Origin: Paulinella micropora
Lineage: Eukaryota; Cercozoa; Imbricatea; Euglyphida; Paulinellidae
Length of the DNA: 57,500 nucleotides
Assembly: GCA_019918135.1 (NCBI GenBank)
Contig: WBZZ01004663.1
Location: forward strand, 1-57,500
Direction: 5' to 3'
The translations under genes and the position numbers were made by a program. Below, one piece after another: positions 10,650 to 22,381 of the stretch. The stretch's first letter is position 1; every line of letters starts with the position of its first letter. The notes under the pieces were generated by a model, which worked only from the letters and a program-made list of their open reading frames with translations, had not been told where the DNA came from and searched no databases.

Positions 10650-13600
10650 ATCTATTTATGTAATATTTCGTATTCCCGGGTGTGCTGGGATAGGGATATT
10701 GGGTGGTATTGTTAGGTAGGGCATGTGTGGAGGAATTTCCAGACCTTTAGGATGTGATCGTGGCATAGGTCTGTGAGTTCTTGGTATATCGTTTTTGCTT
10801 GGGTGCTGGAAAAGAGGTCTTTGATTATTTTGTACCCTGTTAATGGGATATATCCTCTGATCCCAATTGCTATCATGAGGAGCCGTGGCTCGCACCGACC
10901 TTGGGAACTCAGCCTGAGTTCTCTTATCCTTTTCTGGTATTCATGGTACCTATGTTCGTATATTGCTCTGGGTTTATAGCCATGCGTTGTCTTGGATTCC
11001 CATGATTCCAAGGGCCAGCTAATAGGGGGGTTTTCTCCTCGGGGTGATGAGGGATCCCTGAAGTTATATGGTGGTCGGATTCTCAGTCCGCCTTTGTCCC
11101 ATATACGTCTTATAGTGCTACTTGATGACATTGCATAAATCGATTGATCTAATCGGATGAGCCATTCATCGGACCGTGATGATGCTTCGACTAGATAAAT
11201 GTTTGGTGAGGAGGTCGATGGGGTGAGGAGGATATCTGGTTTCCATGATTTCCCTTCTTCTCCCATGTCTTTGGCAAGAGCGGCAGCAGGGTGAATCCGT
11301 TCCGTTCGGCATATGTCGCCTTGTTCTTCCAACCTGGTCCATGCGGTGTCAATGTTGTGGGACGTTGGTATGGTGGTAGGTTTTCCTTCTTCTGCTATGA
11401 GGAGCATACGGTGGAGTTGGTTTGCATCTGGGATGTTTGGGTTATTGCTAAGGTGTCTTTTCAGGACTTCTCGGGATGCGGAGTGTCTGGCGTTTAGGGC
11501 GTCGATCAGTTCTTGTGGGTGTGGAGGATCCACGCAAGTCATGAGGTGTTCGATGGTCCCAACGTGGTCGCAGTACTAGTACGGGCATTTGCCATCCTCC
11601 CGCCTTTTAGTGCGTACGCTTTTCATAGCTGTTGTGTCCCACGCGTTGAGCTGGCAAAGCAATATAAGTTTTATCTCCCAGTCCTCTCTTCGCGTGGAGG
11701 GGCCCAGGTATTGGCTGGAGATATGTTGTGTTTCGCCCCTCATTTCGGCTGCTGGTCCCATTTTAACGCAAACTGGGGGGCAATCGTTCTTTTTCCTAGA
11801 TTGGTGCTTACCCTGTATCTGAGTGACCAAAGGTTCCTGTCCCGTATGTCTGCTTTCGCACGTAGTATTGCTTACCTACTGTCTGCTGCAAAGTGTGATT
11901 TTCCCCGTGAACCGGTGTTGGACCGTGATGACGTAATGGGCGGAGTCTGCCGCTGGCATCGTTTGTGGCTTGGTCGTTGCCCCCTGGCGCAATTGTATCC
12001 CTATCCCCAGATTGCGGCAACTGCCTATCCATTCCAGTCCTAGGTATCCCTGATGTCTCCTTTGGGTTAGGAGTTGTTCGTGTGAGTACCAATCCAGGAT
12101 GGGTTGGTTCCGTATGGGGGGTGGGCGGGGGCAATTCTCTTTGATGTCTTTCCAGGGTGTGTGTGCTGGTTGCAGGGTCCGGATCGATTGTTGGTAGTAC
12201 GCTGTGCCTGGAGGGGGGTATTCGCATGGGTCTTGGTCATCTGGGTGCCACCCACGGGCCTCAGGTAGTCTTGCGGTGTGGAGGTAGCTTGGGGGGATGT
12301 TAAGATCTTGGATTTGTTGGATGAGGGCTTGAGCTTGAGCCTCTTGTTCCTTCTGGTGGGTCTGTGTTTCCGGGGGGGTCGGCGGCGGGAGGTGTTCGGG
12401 TCGGGTGTTGCGTGGTTAACCGTGTCTGGGGGGGGGGGGGGGGGGGGGTTGATCATGGGGTGATCTGCGTGGATTACACCCGTCCGTCCGATCCTGTTGT
12501 GGTAGGAAGGCATCTTTCAGTAGGCGTAGATGCGAGTGGACCGCTATTTGGGTGGCGCGATCGTGGGAAGTCAGTCCCCAGAGAAAGACCGTAGCCATCC
12601 TTATGTTCGCCCTATCCTTAAATCGTGGGAGGCCGAATCCTCCGCATTTACCTCGGGGCGCATACAGAAGTGCATTGGGGATGTCTGTGCGTTTCATATT
12701 GAGGGTATTCCGGAAGCATTCCCGGTAGTATATGCCCATGGTGTTGGCTTCATCCTCGGTGAGTGCTGTCCAGCCTAGGGGGAAGTCCGCTGTGCCCGGG
12801 ACGAGGTCTCGTAGGGCTTCTCGTCTTCTGGTGTTGGTGATGTTGAGGCCCAGTGCCACTGGGTGGCGGTGAGGAGGTTTGTGATGACTTCATTTACCTG
12901 TGGTTTGTGATCGTTGAGCCCTGATGTGAAGAGCCCTAAGGATCGGAATTTAGTGTATTTGGTCAGGCTGGGGATGGGTGTGCCATCCCGTCCGACTAGG
13001 CCCACCAGTCTTCGGTGATCCCTGATGGGTGGACATGATGCCTAGGGTGAAGCTTTTGGATGCTGCCGTGATGAAGCCGGTCCCGTGGAGTTGGTCCTGG
13101 GACTTCTTGAATTCCTCTCGTGCTTGTTGGATGTATCGTTCTTTAAATTTGGTTTTCGGTCCTCCATGTGCGTGCCATTCGTCGTCCGCGAAGGTGTGTT
13201 GGGAGGGGATGGTGACGTCTGCTGCGGTGAGTGTCCTGCCTCTTAGTGCTGGCCATGAGTTGAACTGGCGGCCCTGTCCATAGAACTGATATCCGCCCGG
13301 GGTGGTCTCTGAGGGGGAATTCCCGGCCCGCAGACGTTTCCGGTATTCATTTGTGATTGAGAAAAGGGTGGGGCTGATCGGGCTGCCTTGCGCTGTGCCG
13401 CGACCGCGATGTATGGGTTCTCCCGGGGCATGTGGTCCTTCTCCTCCTTGGGTGTAGATAGTGGCTCCCCGATACAGGTGGTGGACGAAGGAGAAGAGTT
13501 CTGGGAATTCCGGAGGGGTGGCGACGATGGCGGTCAGAGCGTTGTGTATTACTGGGAGTTCGACTGAATCGAACGCTTTCTCCACATCTACTGCCGTCAG

Positions 13601-15130
13601 GATCAGGGTGTGTGTTTGTCAATTTGTACCGTGGCGTGGTGGACGTCATGGATTATGAGGCGTAGGGTCAGGTTTGCTTCGTCCGCGCCGGAGATGCGGG
13701 GGCAGTTAGCCTTGGCGGTCTTGCTAACACTTCCCACGTCCAGCATGAGGGTTCGTAGGCGCAGATCGATCATCTTGGCCTGTAGGTTCATAATGGCTTT
13801 GGAGATCATGATGGGTCTCCAGTCTCGGGGATCGGCTCCCGTACCAGGACCGAAGTTTCTCCTTCCATAGTTGGACCAGGTGTGTGGGTTTCCATTCAGT
13901 GGGTACGACTCCCTCCCTCCAACATTTGTTGAAATATTGAAGGATATACGCTTTGCCCGTTTCGGAGAGCAGTTTCAGCGCGGCCGGTGGGACCTGGTCT
14001 AGTCCTGCGGAAGCGCCTTTCTTGCTCCGTATGGCTGCTGTCAGTTCGTCCATGGAGAAGTCTCGGCGTGCTTCCCGGATGGCTAGTGCTCTGTCGGGGT
14101 ACGGGGTTAGGCCATGGGGGATACGGGTTAAGATGCGCGTGCATCCACTCGGGAGGTTGAGTCGGTATCTTGGGGGAGAGTGTAGTTGCCTATGTGTCGG
14201 GGCTGAAATTTGGGGATGGGTCCGGGCCCACTCGTCGACGAGGCGGTGGATGGGCTGGAGTGCTGCTTCTTTGGCCAGTCTGTCGCATATCTCGTTTCGG
14301 CAGTGTTGCCATTGGAAGCTGTTTTCGATGTGTGAGGCGATCCATTGTAGGTAAAGGTGGCCCATCTCGATCTTATATCTTGCTATCGCGTCCCATAGGA
14401 TTGGTTGTGGCCTCTCCGGGAATGGTTTCTGGTATTCTGATTCCAGGGGGCAGTCCGCGAGGCCTTTATAATCCGTGAAGCCGTACGTCTGTTGGGGATG
14501 CCATCTGTTGGAGCGAATGTAGTGTAAGACCCCGCTCACAATCTTTGGATGCTCTGGCTGCACCGCCGGTGATGTAGCATCCCGGAACACTTTGCGAGTC
14601 TGAGACTGCCAAAACAAGGCAGCAGCAGGCTGAAACGGTGTCGGGGTGTTAATCTTCCGGACTTACTGCCACCACGCCTTCCAAAAATATTGGATGCGCT
14701 GCCAACGGCCGGGAGCTAAAAGCGGAGTGAAATCTATGTTTCCTCTAGAGACTTCTTCAAAAAGGGAACGAAGCGGCTTGCCCCGATCAAGGCCGTGCCA
14801 CTCCATTTCTTTTGTGTCCCGGTTAGGCAGTGTTTTAAATCCGGAAATCACTTTAGATATTGTTTTTATTAGATAGAATATCAGTTAAGTGTTTCAAGCG
14901 ATTCGTAAGTCTAAAGTACGGTGAATCGGGTGGAATATCCGCACCCCAAGGAGTATCAGGGCGGCCGTCGCAATTTTCACGCATCAAAAAATCAACCATG
15001 CGCCCACATATGCGTAACATCATATGTAAGAAGTCAGGAACATGACGATTCATAGGCACAAAACAAGCTACGATTGTGTGCCATGCCTGGCGTTGTCTTG
15101 TCAGCTGTGGCACTGTCACGCATGGTGTGA
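10650..15130 (-). mobile_element. Decayed non-LTR retrotransposon (LINE) with reverse transcriptase and R2-type endonuclease-like C-terminus
   Basis: Read on the minus strand, broken frames give an ordered LINE polyprotein. About 15,119-14,650 is an N-terminal region of unknown function. At 14,617-13,900 there is a stretch ending in CRNEICDRLAKEAA, which resembles the C-terminal part of RNase H, then RT finger-like sequence (SKKGASAGLDQVPPAALKLL). At 13,809-12,950 is the RT palm (EKAFDSV, GTAQGSPISPTLF and FADD, the last standing for YADD). About 11,620-11,535 is a Cys/His knuckle-like stretch. 11,542-10,712 carries KPDILLT followed by a YLVEAS strand, as in restriction-like endonucleases of R2-type LINEs. 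Frame changes and stops occur throughout, so it is inactive. The RNase H-like part lying before the RT is unusual and uncertain. Confidence 0.7.
12427..12450. repeat. Poly-G tract inside the decayed LINE
   Basis: An almost pure run of G breaks the LINE reading frame between the thumb region and the C-terminal domain. Such a tract is also a likely place for sequencing error. Confidence 0.9.
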
Positions 15131-15457
15131 CCCATTCGTGACAGTGAGATCGCCCCGATCATTTTTATGACATAAACACATGTAACAAAAATGATCGACA
15201 CCGGCAGACTTCTGGCCACACACAGTACGTAACCATTTCATATCACCGGTAACATAAAGCTGGACATCATATTTAATACCGGTCGCCGATTATGTCCAAC
15301 CTTCCTTCTCCCAGGATTCAAAGGTTTTAAGCATTTCCCCTATTCAATTTCAAGTTTAATATTAATATTAAGATTTAATACCTAAAAAAACTAACTAGTA
15401 AAAATTTCAATATTCATACTAATAATCAATTTTATTACTAATAATAATCAATATGTA

Positions 15458-15502
<45 letters not shown>

Positions 15503-15999
15503 AAGGAAGAAAGGAGAATAAGAGGAAAAGTTGAAAATAATTTTCTTATTCATCTTTCTTCTCAGCCTGGGGGGGCAGAGAGAGAGAGAGAGAGAAAGAG
15601 AGAGAAAGAGAAAGATTAGCGAATTCGATGAGGAAGGGGGCAACATTAGTACCCTTCCTCGTCGGATTCCTAGTAAGGAAGAGAGAGAAGCGGGGGGGGG
15701 GGGGGGGGGGGAGTCACACTCGCAGCAATTACAACGAATCAGCAGTTCCGAAATGAGGGAGAATATTATTATGATATATTCTCCTTGCTTCCAGAACTGC
15801 CAGCAACCCGGGGGGGGGGGGGGTTCAAGCGACTCCTAGGGGTAAGAATAAACACGGGGGCAAAGCATTACGCTTTGCCCCTGCCATACATTCCTAAAAT
15901 TTGGTTTTGGATGTATTACACAACATTGAAGCATACCACACACCTATTTGCCCCCGTATTAGTTGGTAATAGTAACATTTGCGTAGATATATAAAGTGA
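15131..15999. other. Low-complexity stretch, no gene seen
   Basis: Contains a poly-A run (about 15,461-15,498), a GA-rich run (15,580-15,616), a poly-G run (15,692-15,711) and another near 15,812-15,823. AT-rich sequence follows. I cannot support a gene here. Confidence 0.6.
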
Positions 16000-16456
16000 C
16001 TCTCTCAGAGCATGGAGGCACTCGTGGACCCGCATATTGCTTCAGTTCCACGAGGTCCTCCTTACACTTGCACATGAGCGAGGTCCTCCTTACACTTGCA
16101 TATGAGCAATGGAAAAATTCCCTCCTGAGTAGTAAGGTGCTGGAAGCCCTTGACCAATTCCCTCATCTGATCCAAAGCAAAACATTTCATTGCCCAGGTG
16201 ACCATGCTGTGGTTTCCGCCCAACTTGCTGCCATCCCCCCCAATGGGAATGCATAGCTGGCATACATCGGACGCCCCTCTCTCCCGCCATCCCGCCTCCA
16301 ACTGCAGCATGAGCTTGTTGGGATCTGCTGCTGCCGACTTGCCATCTTTCGAACCTTCAAGACCGTACTTGGGGATGACCTCCTGCGTCAACTCCTTGCG
16401 TTGTTTCACCAACTAAAAAAAAAAAAAAAAAAATTGAAAAAAAATTAGAACAGAGC

Positions 16457-16489
<33 letters not shown>

Positions 16490-17367
16490 GGGCAAATGAT
16501 GACCTTTGCCCCCGTTCACCAAGGGTGCTGACTTGCCCGCAGCAGATTGGTCACCTGCTGGTCGGACATCACGTTGTAATCCATATGCAGCAACGTTTGC
16601 GTGGCGATCTTAGCCTGCTGGTTATCGCCAGGCTTGAACATTAACTGGTCGCTCAGGTTCATGTACTGGAGCGTGAACTCCTCCACCTCTGCATCCGTGA
16701 AACCATGGGCCTCCCCCAAAATCTGCCCAACAATCGCCTTCGCCTTGGCTATCCTCCGCCTCCTCAACATCATGGCTCTTGGCTTAACTTGGGAATCCTT
16801 CCTTGGTTTGGGCACACGACACGTTACGTACTAGTAGTCCCTGTTTTTGTGCATGTCGCACATAATGTTGTCCCTGGCATCGTCCAAAATGGACACCAAC
16901 TCCGAATCCGAAGGGATAGAGATTGGTGGCCTTTTCGGAGTCTGGTCACCACCCCCCAAGGTCGAATTGCTCTTGTGCTTTCTGGGCAATCTCTTCGAAA
17001 ACTGAGGACAAGTCCTTTGGGGGGGTGGCTGATTTGGGTTTTACCCTCAGCTGTGTCAGGGGAAACAAACACAACACCAGAGTTCCTGCCATAATCGGGG
17101 TACGCTTTTCGTTCCTCTGCTACCGTTGTTCGTTTCTGATGTTTGGTTTTTTTCCCACTGCTCAGAGAGACGTTTTTCCCTCTCAGTTCTTTTTTTGTTT
17201 TTGTCCCCTGACTTTTTATATTTCCCCCAAGCCTGGCCAGGTGGCTTGGGACGAGGCATGGGAAGGCTGTTCTGAGCTTCCGAAAACACCGCCAGACTGC
17301 GCCGGTCCGTAAAAAAGTTGACAGGTTTTGGCTTTTTGGCTGGCATGGCCTGGACCGGCCTGGACAT
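16000..17367 (-). pseudogene. Broken or spliced unknown gene next to the viral elements
   Basis: Minus-strand coding-like pieces follow one another. 17,367-17,060 is basic and starts MSRPVQAMPAKKPKPVNFF. About 17,060-16,830 is continued in other frames and contains SDSELVSILDDARDNIMCD. 16,815-16,516 has a basic start and then ILGEAHGFTDAEVEEFTLQY. An apparent intron (16,509-16,413) begins with GTGAACG and ends in a long T tract plus AG. The last piece, 16,412-16,010, contains PIGGDGSKLGG and a Cys pair. At least two frame changes fall in G or A runs, so decay and consensus error are both possible. A 29-base tandem duplication lies at about 16,048-16,105. I do not recognise the family; it could be a host or transposon gene. 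Confidence 0.35.
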
Positions 17368-17892
17368 TTTTTAATGTAAAAAAGACCAAAAATCATCAAA
17401 AATCCAGGAAACTAAGGCTTCTGCAATACTGCCACCGCTCCTTTTTTCAAAGCGATTGCAGATTCAGAAAGATCATCCTCTATATTGCACTGCACCATAT
17501 TAAAAAAGAACAAAGAAAAGGGGGAGTGATCCAAAGGCTCCCCCCCCCCTTTTCGTTTTGAATTTTGCTATCGTTTGCCATTTTTTACAAAGTCGGTCGT
17601 ATTAAGAGATTTTACCCTAAATCCCCGTTTTTACACATGTCCCCCAAAAAACACGAAAAACGAGCAACAGAGAAAAACATTTGCTCATTTGCTCAAAAAT
17701 TGGAGCATTCGTGCAAAAAAATAAAGAAACGGCAAATTCGTCCGCACTTTACGACATACCGCATTGCGATTGGTCCCCAAAATAAAAAAGGAAATACTAC
17801 AAATTAAATATTACTTTTTTCTTTTTGTGTCTTTTGGTCCAACCATAAATGAATTATTATCTAAACATTACACACGACTATTTATAAAAAAC
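17368..17892. other. AT-rich transition between host DNA and the left viral element
   Basis: No gene is visible. Composition shifts from mixed host DNA to the AT-rich DNA of the viral element. I looked here for a copy of the terminal inverted repeat found on the right element and did not see one, so the left boundary of the left element cannot be set from the sequence. Confidence 0.5.
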
Positions 17893-17915
17893 AATGAACT
17901 GCGAATATTGCAACA

Positions 17916-18686
17916 ATGCTGGATACAGACGGGTATCATTACGAGGACATACATATAATGTGTGATGAATGCTTAAAGGTATGTAGAAATTGTAAAGTTG
18001 TAAGAACCCCAGAAAATTCATATGCTAATAGAAACTACTGTAAGGAATGCTGTAAAAAATACCAGAACGAATATGCTAAAACACACAAACAAATATTAAC
18101 ACCTGAACAAAAAGCTTATAAAAAAGAATACAACAGAAAACGACAAGCTGCAAAATGCAAATGCCCACAATGTGATAAAGAAATGAGGCGAGACCATCTA
18201 AATACACACATTAAAGCGGTTCATGAAAATAAGAAACCAATATTAAGCGAAGAAAGAAAACAAAAGAAACGAGAATATGAAAGAAAACGACAAGCAGAAA
18301 AAGTCAAATGCCAGCAATGTGATATGGAAATGAGACGAGATAGTCTAATTCAACACACAAAGCGAAAGCATCCTATACCAATAGCACCACCAATCCCCGA
18401 AGCATTACAGCCAAAAGAATACAAATTACCAGATAAGAAACGCTCTAAGGTAATAAATAATAACATAACTTTAAGAATACACGAATTACGATGTGGTAAT
18501 ATTAAACGAAATAAAGAAGCTACCTCATTATTAGAACAATACAAAACGACAGTTATGGGGCCCGAACTATTAAATGTATTGATGACACAATCGTTAATAG
18601 CACGGTGTCAATATTGCTCTATGGTAATAATTGATAACATAACTTTAACAAAACACAAAGAGTCGTGTGGTCGTATTATTAAATAA
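17916..18686 (+). CDS. Zinc-finger protein with three C2H2/C2HC-like fingers
   Basis: 256 codons. An N-terminal Cys cluster (CDECLKVCRNCKVV, later CKECC; residues about 16-46) resembles a treble-clef or zinc ribbon. It is followed by two near-copies of a C2H2 finger (CPQCDKEMRRDHLNTHIKAVH, residues about 89-108, and CQQCDMEMRRDSLIQHTKRKH, about 132-151), separated by a Lys/Arg/Glu-rich helix, and a C-terminal finger-like CQYCSMVIID. Such fingers bind DNA or RNA; its target is unknown. An ATG at 17,893 in another frame opens a short stretch with its own CEYC pair and runs into the first Cys cluster, so the true start may be 17,893 with a one-base frameshift near 17,960. The right element has no equivalent. 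Confidence 0.65.
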   Translation: MLDTDGYHYEDIHIMCDECLKVCRNCKVVRTPENSYANRNYCKECCKKYQNEYAKTHKQILTPEQKAYKKEYNRKRQAAKCKCPQCDKEMRRDHLNTHIKAVHENKKPILSEERKQKKREYERKRQAEKVKCQQCDMEMRRDSLIQHTKRKHPIPIAPPIPEALQPKEYKLPDKKRSKVINNNITLRIHELRCGNIKRNKEATSLLEQYKTTVMGPELLNVLMTQSLIARCQYCSMVIIDNITLTKHKESCGRIIK

Positions 18687-18725
18687 TTATTTACATTTAT
18701 AAAAATAATATTACATATATATAAT

Positions 18726-18929
18726 ATGCCACGACCAAAGATATATGAAGGAGACGAAAGGAGAAAAAGGAATAATGAGAAAGCTCTCGCATACTATTAC
18801 CGTAATAAAGATAGATTAAACGAAGAACGGCGAGCCAAAGCACAGGAGTTAATACAATATACACAAGACATAGAAGAATACAAAAAGAAGATACAGGAGT
18901 TAGAAGAGCGACTGAGTAAGTCAAATTAA
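18726..18929 (+). CDS. Small conserved basic coiled-coil protein (67 aa)
   Basis: Begins MPRPKIYEGDERRKRNNEKA. A basic N-terminal half with AYYYR is followed by a Glu/Lys coiled coil (IEEYKKKIQELEERL). It is clearly homologous to the 68-aa protein at 54,888-55,094 in the right element. In both elements it lies just outside the polymerase gene at the same end, which makes it one of the few genes in the replication arm that the two share. The basic start plus dimerising helix suggests a small nucleic-acid-binding or regulatory protein; this is inference. Confidence 0.7.
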   Translation: MPRPKIYEGDERRKRNNEKALAYYYRNKDRLNEERRAKAQELIQYTQDIEEYKKKIQELEERLSKSN

Positions 18930-19051
18930 TCAACAATTTTTTTTATCGGTAAAATATTTTACATCTAAATAAATAATATATATGTATATATATATATGTA
19001 AAGCATTAAATAATTATTTTTCAAAAAATTTATCCTGCCTATCTATATACA

Positions 19052-22000
19052 ATGGACCAATACCAACCAGAACTATTTCCGCTCTACAGAATTGAGCGAC
19101 GAGGAGACTACATCAGAGAAAGAGACAAAAGAAGATGGTATCTCATTACAACTCCAACCGCACTGCGACTTATAAACAGATTAACAGATTGCCACCCCGA
19201 ACTCGTCGGCAGACAAGGCTCACTCGTTATACCATATGCCCCAGGATGGGAAGCTCGCCTCCAACAGCTAAACCCAAATACAAGCTATCTCGTTCATCTG
19301 GATTATGAAGGATACAATGGACCAGTCAGATGAATATATCAAGCTAACGTATTGAAGCGAACAATCAATGCTGTTAGAAACTTTGTGGAACAGCAAGCTA
19401 GATGGTATGAACAAAGAGAAGACAAAGACATTAAAGTTATTACAATTGACCAAGTTCATCCGCAAAATCATGCTGTCATACCAATGGCACAGGGTGAAAT
19501 AAACTGTGTGCTAGAATGTATTATGAAAGACTTTCCAAACCCAAACAATAGAAAACGAAAACGAGATAGTGTGATACTAGAAAGATTTAAGGATATCAAA
19601 TATGCCACAGCAAAGGACCTTGATGAAATGGAAGACTTTATCCTATGTAGGATTTATGTATTTGATGGTATGAATTTGGTGTGGCGAGCATCAACTAAGG
19701 AATACCCAAAACAGATAATAATCAGATGTAATGATTATCATGCCACATTAATACAAGGAAAACAAAAAGACATCTGTATCCAACACATAAAATCAATTGA
19801 GCTATTATACGACATTAACGAAAACATACCAGAGCCACGACCCCAATATGCTACTAACCACGAAGCAAGTAATGTGAAACTATCTACGAACCAATACGAG
19901 AACAAATGGATATCACAGGAAGAACTCAACAATATACAAACCAAACTTGAATTAGAACATAAGGAGTGATATTCAACGACAGACCAATCTGGAAATATTG
20001 TAGGAATAGTAGATAAAGAAAACAAACTAAACTACAAATGCTTAGACCGTTTCAAACACGCATCATTCGTTCCTAAGGATACTCCCGCTTGGTCATTACC
20101 ATCATACTTCAAACAATTATTTATATATACTCTCATAGAAAAACATAAACCTAAGTTCCATACACAAATTACTGAACCTAATATATTACGACACGTGAAA
20201 TCTGGTCAAATACCCTTTCATCATATCTTTAAGCATCACACCAAAAACCCCAACAAGATACACCAGATTGATATGGTAAAAGCTTATACAAATGCTTCGT
20301 TAGGTAATCTAGGGGACATGTCGTCATACTTCAATGAATACCCGATTGCCCCTCGCAACATAATTAATATAAACCAGGACCTCACACAAGGATACTACAA
20401 CAAACTTAAACCTCTACACGGTTATGCGGTTTTTGATTACGACCAAAAGCACCTCAAAGTTCCAACCTTCTTCAACGGCTACACCACAAAAGGAACACAA
20501 TGCCAACCCATACCCACATTGTTGTATATGTTTGACCAAGGGGTTAAGATATTTATTAAGAGATTATATGTAGCAGACGACCATTTCAACCCCTTCAAAA
20601 CCTTCTCAGAACACATAACAAATATGCAAGATTACTACTTTGATAAGCCTGGCTTTGAACACGACACCTTAGCCAAAGCAACCAACTTACTAGTAGGCTC
20701 TCTCAATACTAACATACACCGAACACAGCAAGTATCTACCATTTCAAAAACATACAACGAGCGAATACATTTTATGATGAAAGAAAAAGGATATAGATTA
20801 CTGTTCCTGAAACGAGTTAAATACGATAAAAGTAAGTATGCCGAAATGAAGGACGACCTACTACCAGAGCGAATGATATACACATACCAAAATACAAACC
20901 CAACAGACAACATATTTCAAATGTCTCATTTAACTGGCTATGTGCTAGCATACCAAAAGATAGTTCTTCATAACCAAATGTTAAAGCTTGTAAATACTGG
21001 GCGGACTTTGTTATATTCTAATACAGACAGTATCGCATACGAAGGTGAATATATGAAAACAGGAAAAGAATTTCGCCCTGAGGTTTTAGAACAGGATGAG
21101 TTCATTGCCCCACAACTGAATATGACTTGTTTCGTTTCCTACATAAATGGCGAACCACGGATAACATACCAGCGACATAGCGGTTTCAAAGACATACTAC
21201 CATTACAGAAATTCTTAGAAACACCACATAAACAATATCCAGAGTTCTCCGCCTTTGAGGATACAGAGCTTCCAGATTATAGCACCAAAGACGAAAAAGT
21301 GCCTTTACCAGAACAAGAATTATTACTTATTCACGGCAAAGCTGGAACGGGTAAATCTGAAATGATTAAATACCTAACTGGTCAGCCATCAAAATACACT
21401 AACACACATTTCAAAGACAAAAAGACTTTATCAATCGCTATGACACACAATGCCCGCCAAGTTATTAATTCTGAATATACACTCCAAAAAATCCTAACAA
21501 TGCTATATCATAGACTTCCGCTACCGATACCAGTTGGCGAAGAAGCAATTAATCACAGAATAACAATTGATGAAGTTTCTATGCTTACTTCTAAGAATTT
21601 AGAAAGTCTGGACCATATGCTCAGAAAATACACCAAAATCAACAGACCATTCGGCGGTGTATCTATTATTCTATTCGGCCACTTAGCTCAGCTTCCTTGC
21701 CCAGACCCAACATCCGAACCATTCCACAAGTCAAAAACTTTCAAGCTATTTACAAAAATAAATCTTGATACAAATTACAGACAAGCCAAAGACCTAGTTC
21801 TACAATCTATCTTAAATAAGGTAGAAGACTATTACAAGGTCGGCGGTAATGAGCTTAGCCAACATAAAGCAAAAGACTGCCTACCTAATATACTAACACT
21901 TGAAGAATTAGATGCTCTCAATAAGCAAGTTAAGCCACACCCTAAACCGACCGACAAAAACCCACCTTTAATATTACACCACTCTAACAACAATGTTAAT

Positions 22001-22378
22001 AAAAGCAATAACAAAATGCTACAAAATAAACAACTTAAAACAGGTCATCAGGTTGTGTTTCGTTGTAATACAAAGGTTGTTCATAACGGCGATATTCACA
22101 CTATTACTAGGGATACCAAAGAACATATATTCATTACGATTGGTAGAATTGAGCAGAAATTTGATAGAAAAAAAACGATACCAGACAAGAAACCGTATGC
22201 TGACATCCAGCCGACATTCTCATCCACCATCCACTGCTCACAAGGCCGAACAACACCAGTGTGGATAAATCTAGACCTACTGTCAATGAATTTGTTATAT
22301 GTTGCTTTAAGTCGTGCCACCTGCTTGAACGATATTGGATTATCAAATGAATTACCGACTACATCGGTAGATGTATGA
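19052..22378 (+). CDS. PolB-like DNA polymerase fused to SF1 (Pif1/RecD-type) helicase, with two in-frame TGA codons
   Basis: One frame of 1,108 codons is open except for TGA at 19,331-19,333 and 19,967-19,969. Numbering from 19,052: the N-terminal ~390 residues are unassigned. A PolB-like palm follows, with a motif A-like DMVKAYTNA (Asp near 407) and motif C YSNTDS (residues 655-660, second Asp near 659). From about 760 there is a complete SF1 helicase: Walker A GKAGTGKS (762-769), DE of motif II (about 840-841), a motif III-like GHLAQLP (about 876), LDTNYRQ, and motif VI ALSRAT (about 1085). No NSLYG-type motif B or clear exonuclease motifs are visible. It would replicate the element and unwind its DNA. 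It occupies the place held by the protein-primed-type PolB in the right element and shows no obvious similarity to it. It converges with the lipase gene, 3 bases apart. Confidence 0.7.
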
Positions 22379-22381
22379 AAA

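Noticed and set aside
17368..17892. A left terminal inverted repeat for the left element
   Set aside because: I looked for the AGAAGATAATTACC start and the inner palindrome of the right element and found neither; the boundary remains unknown.
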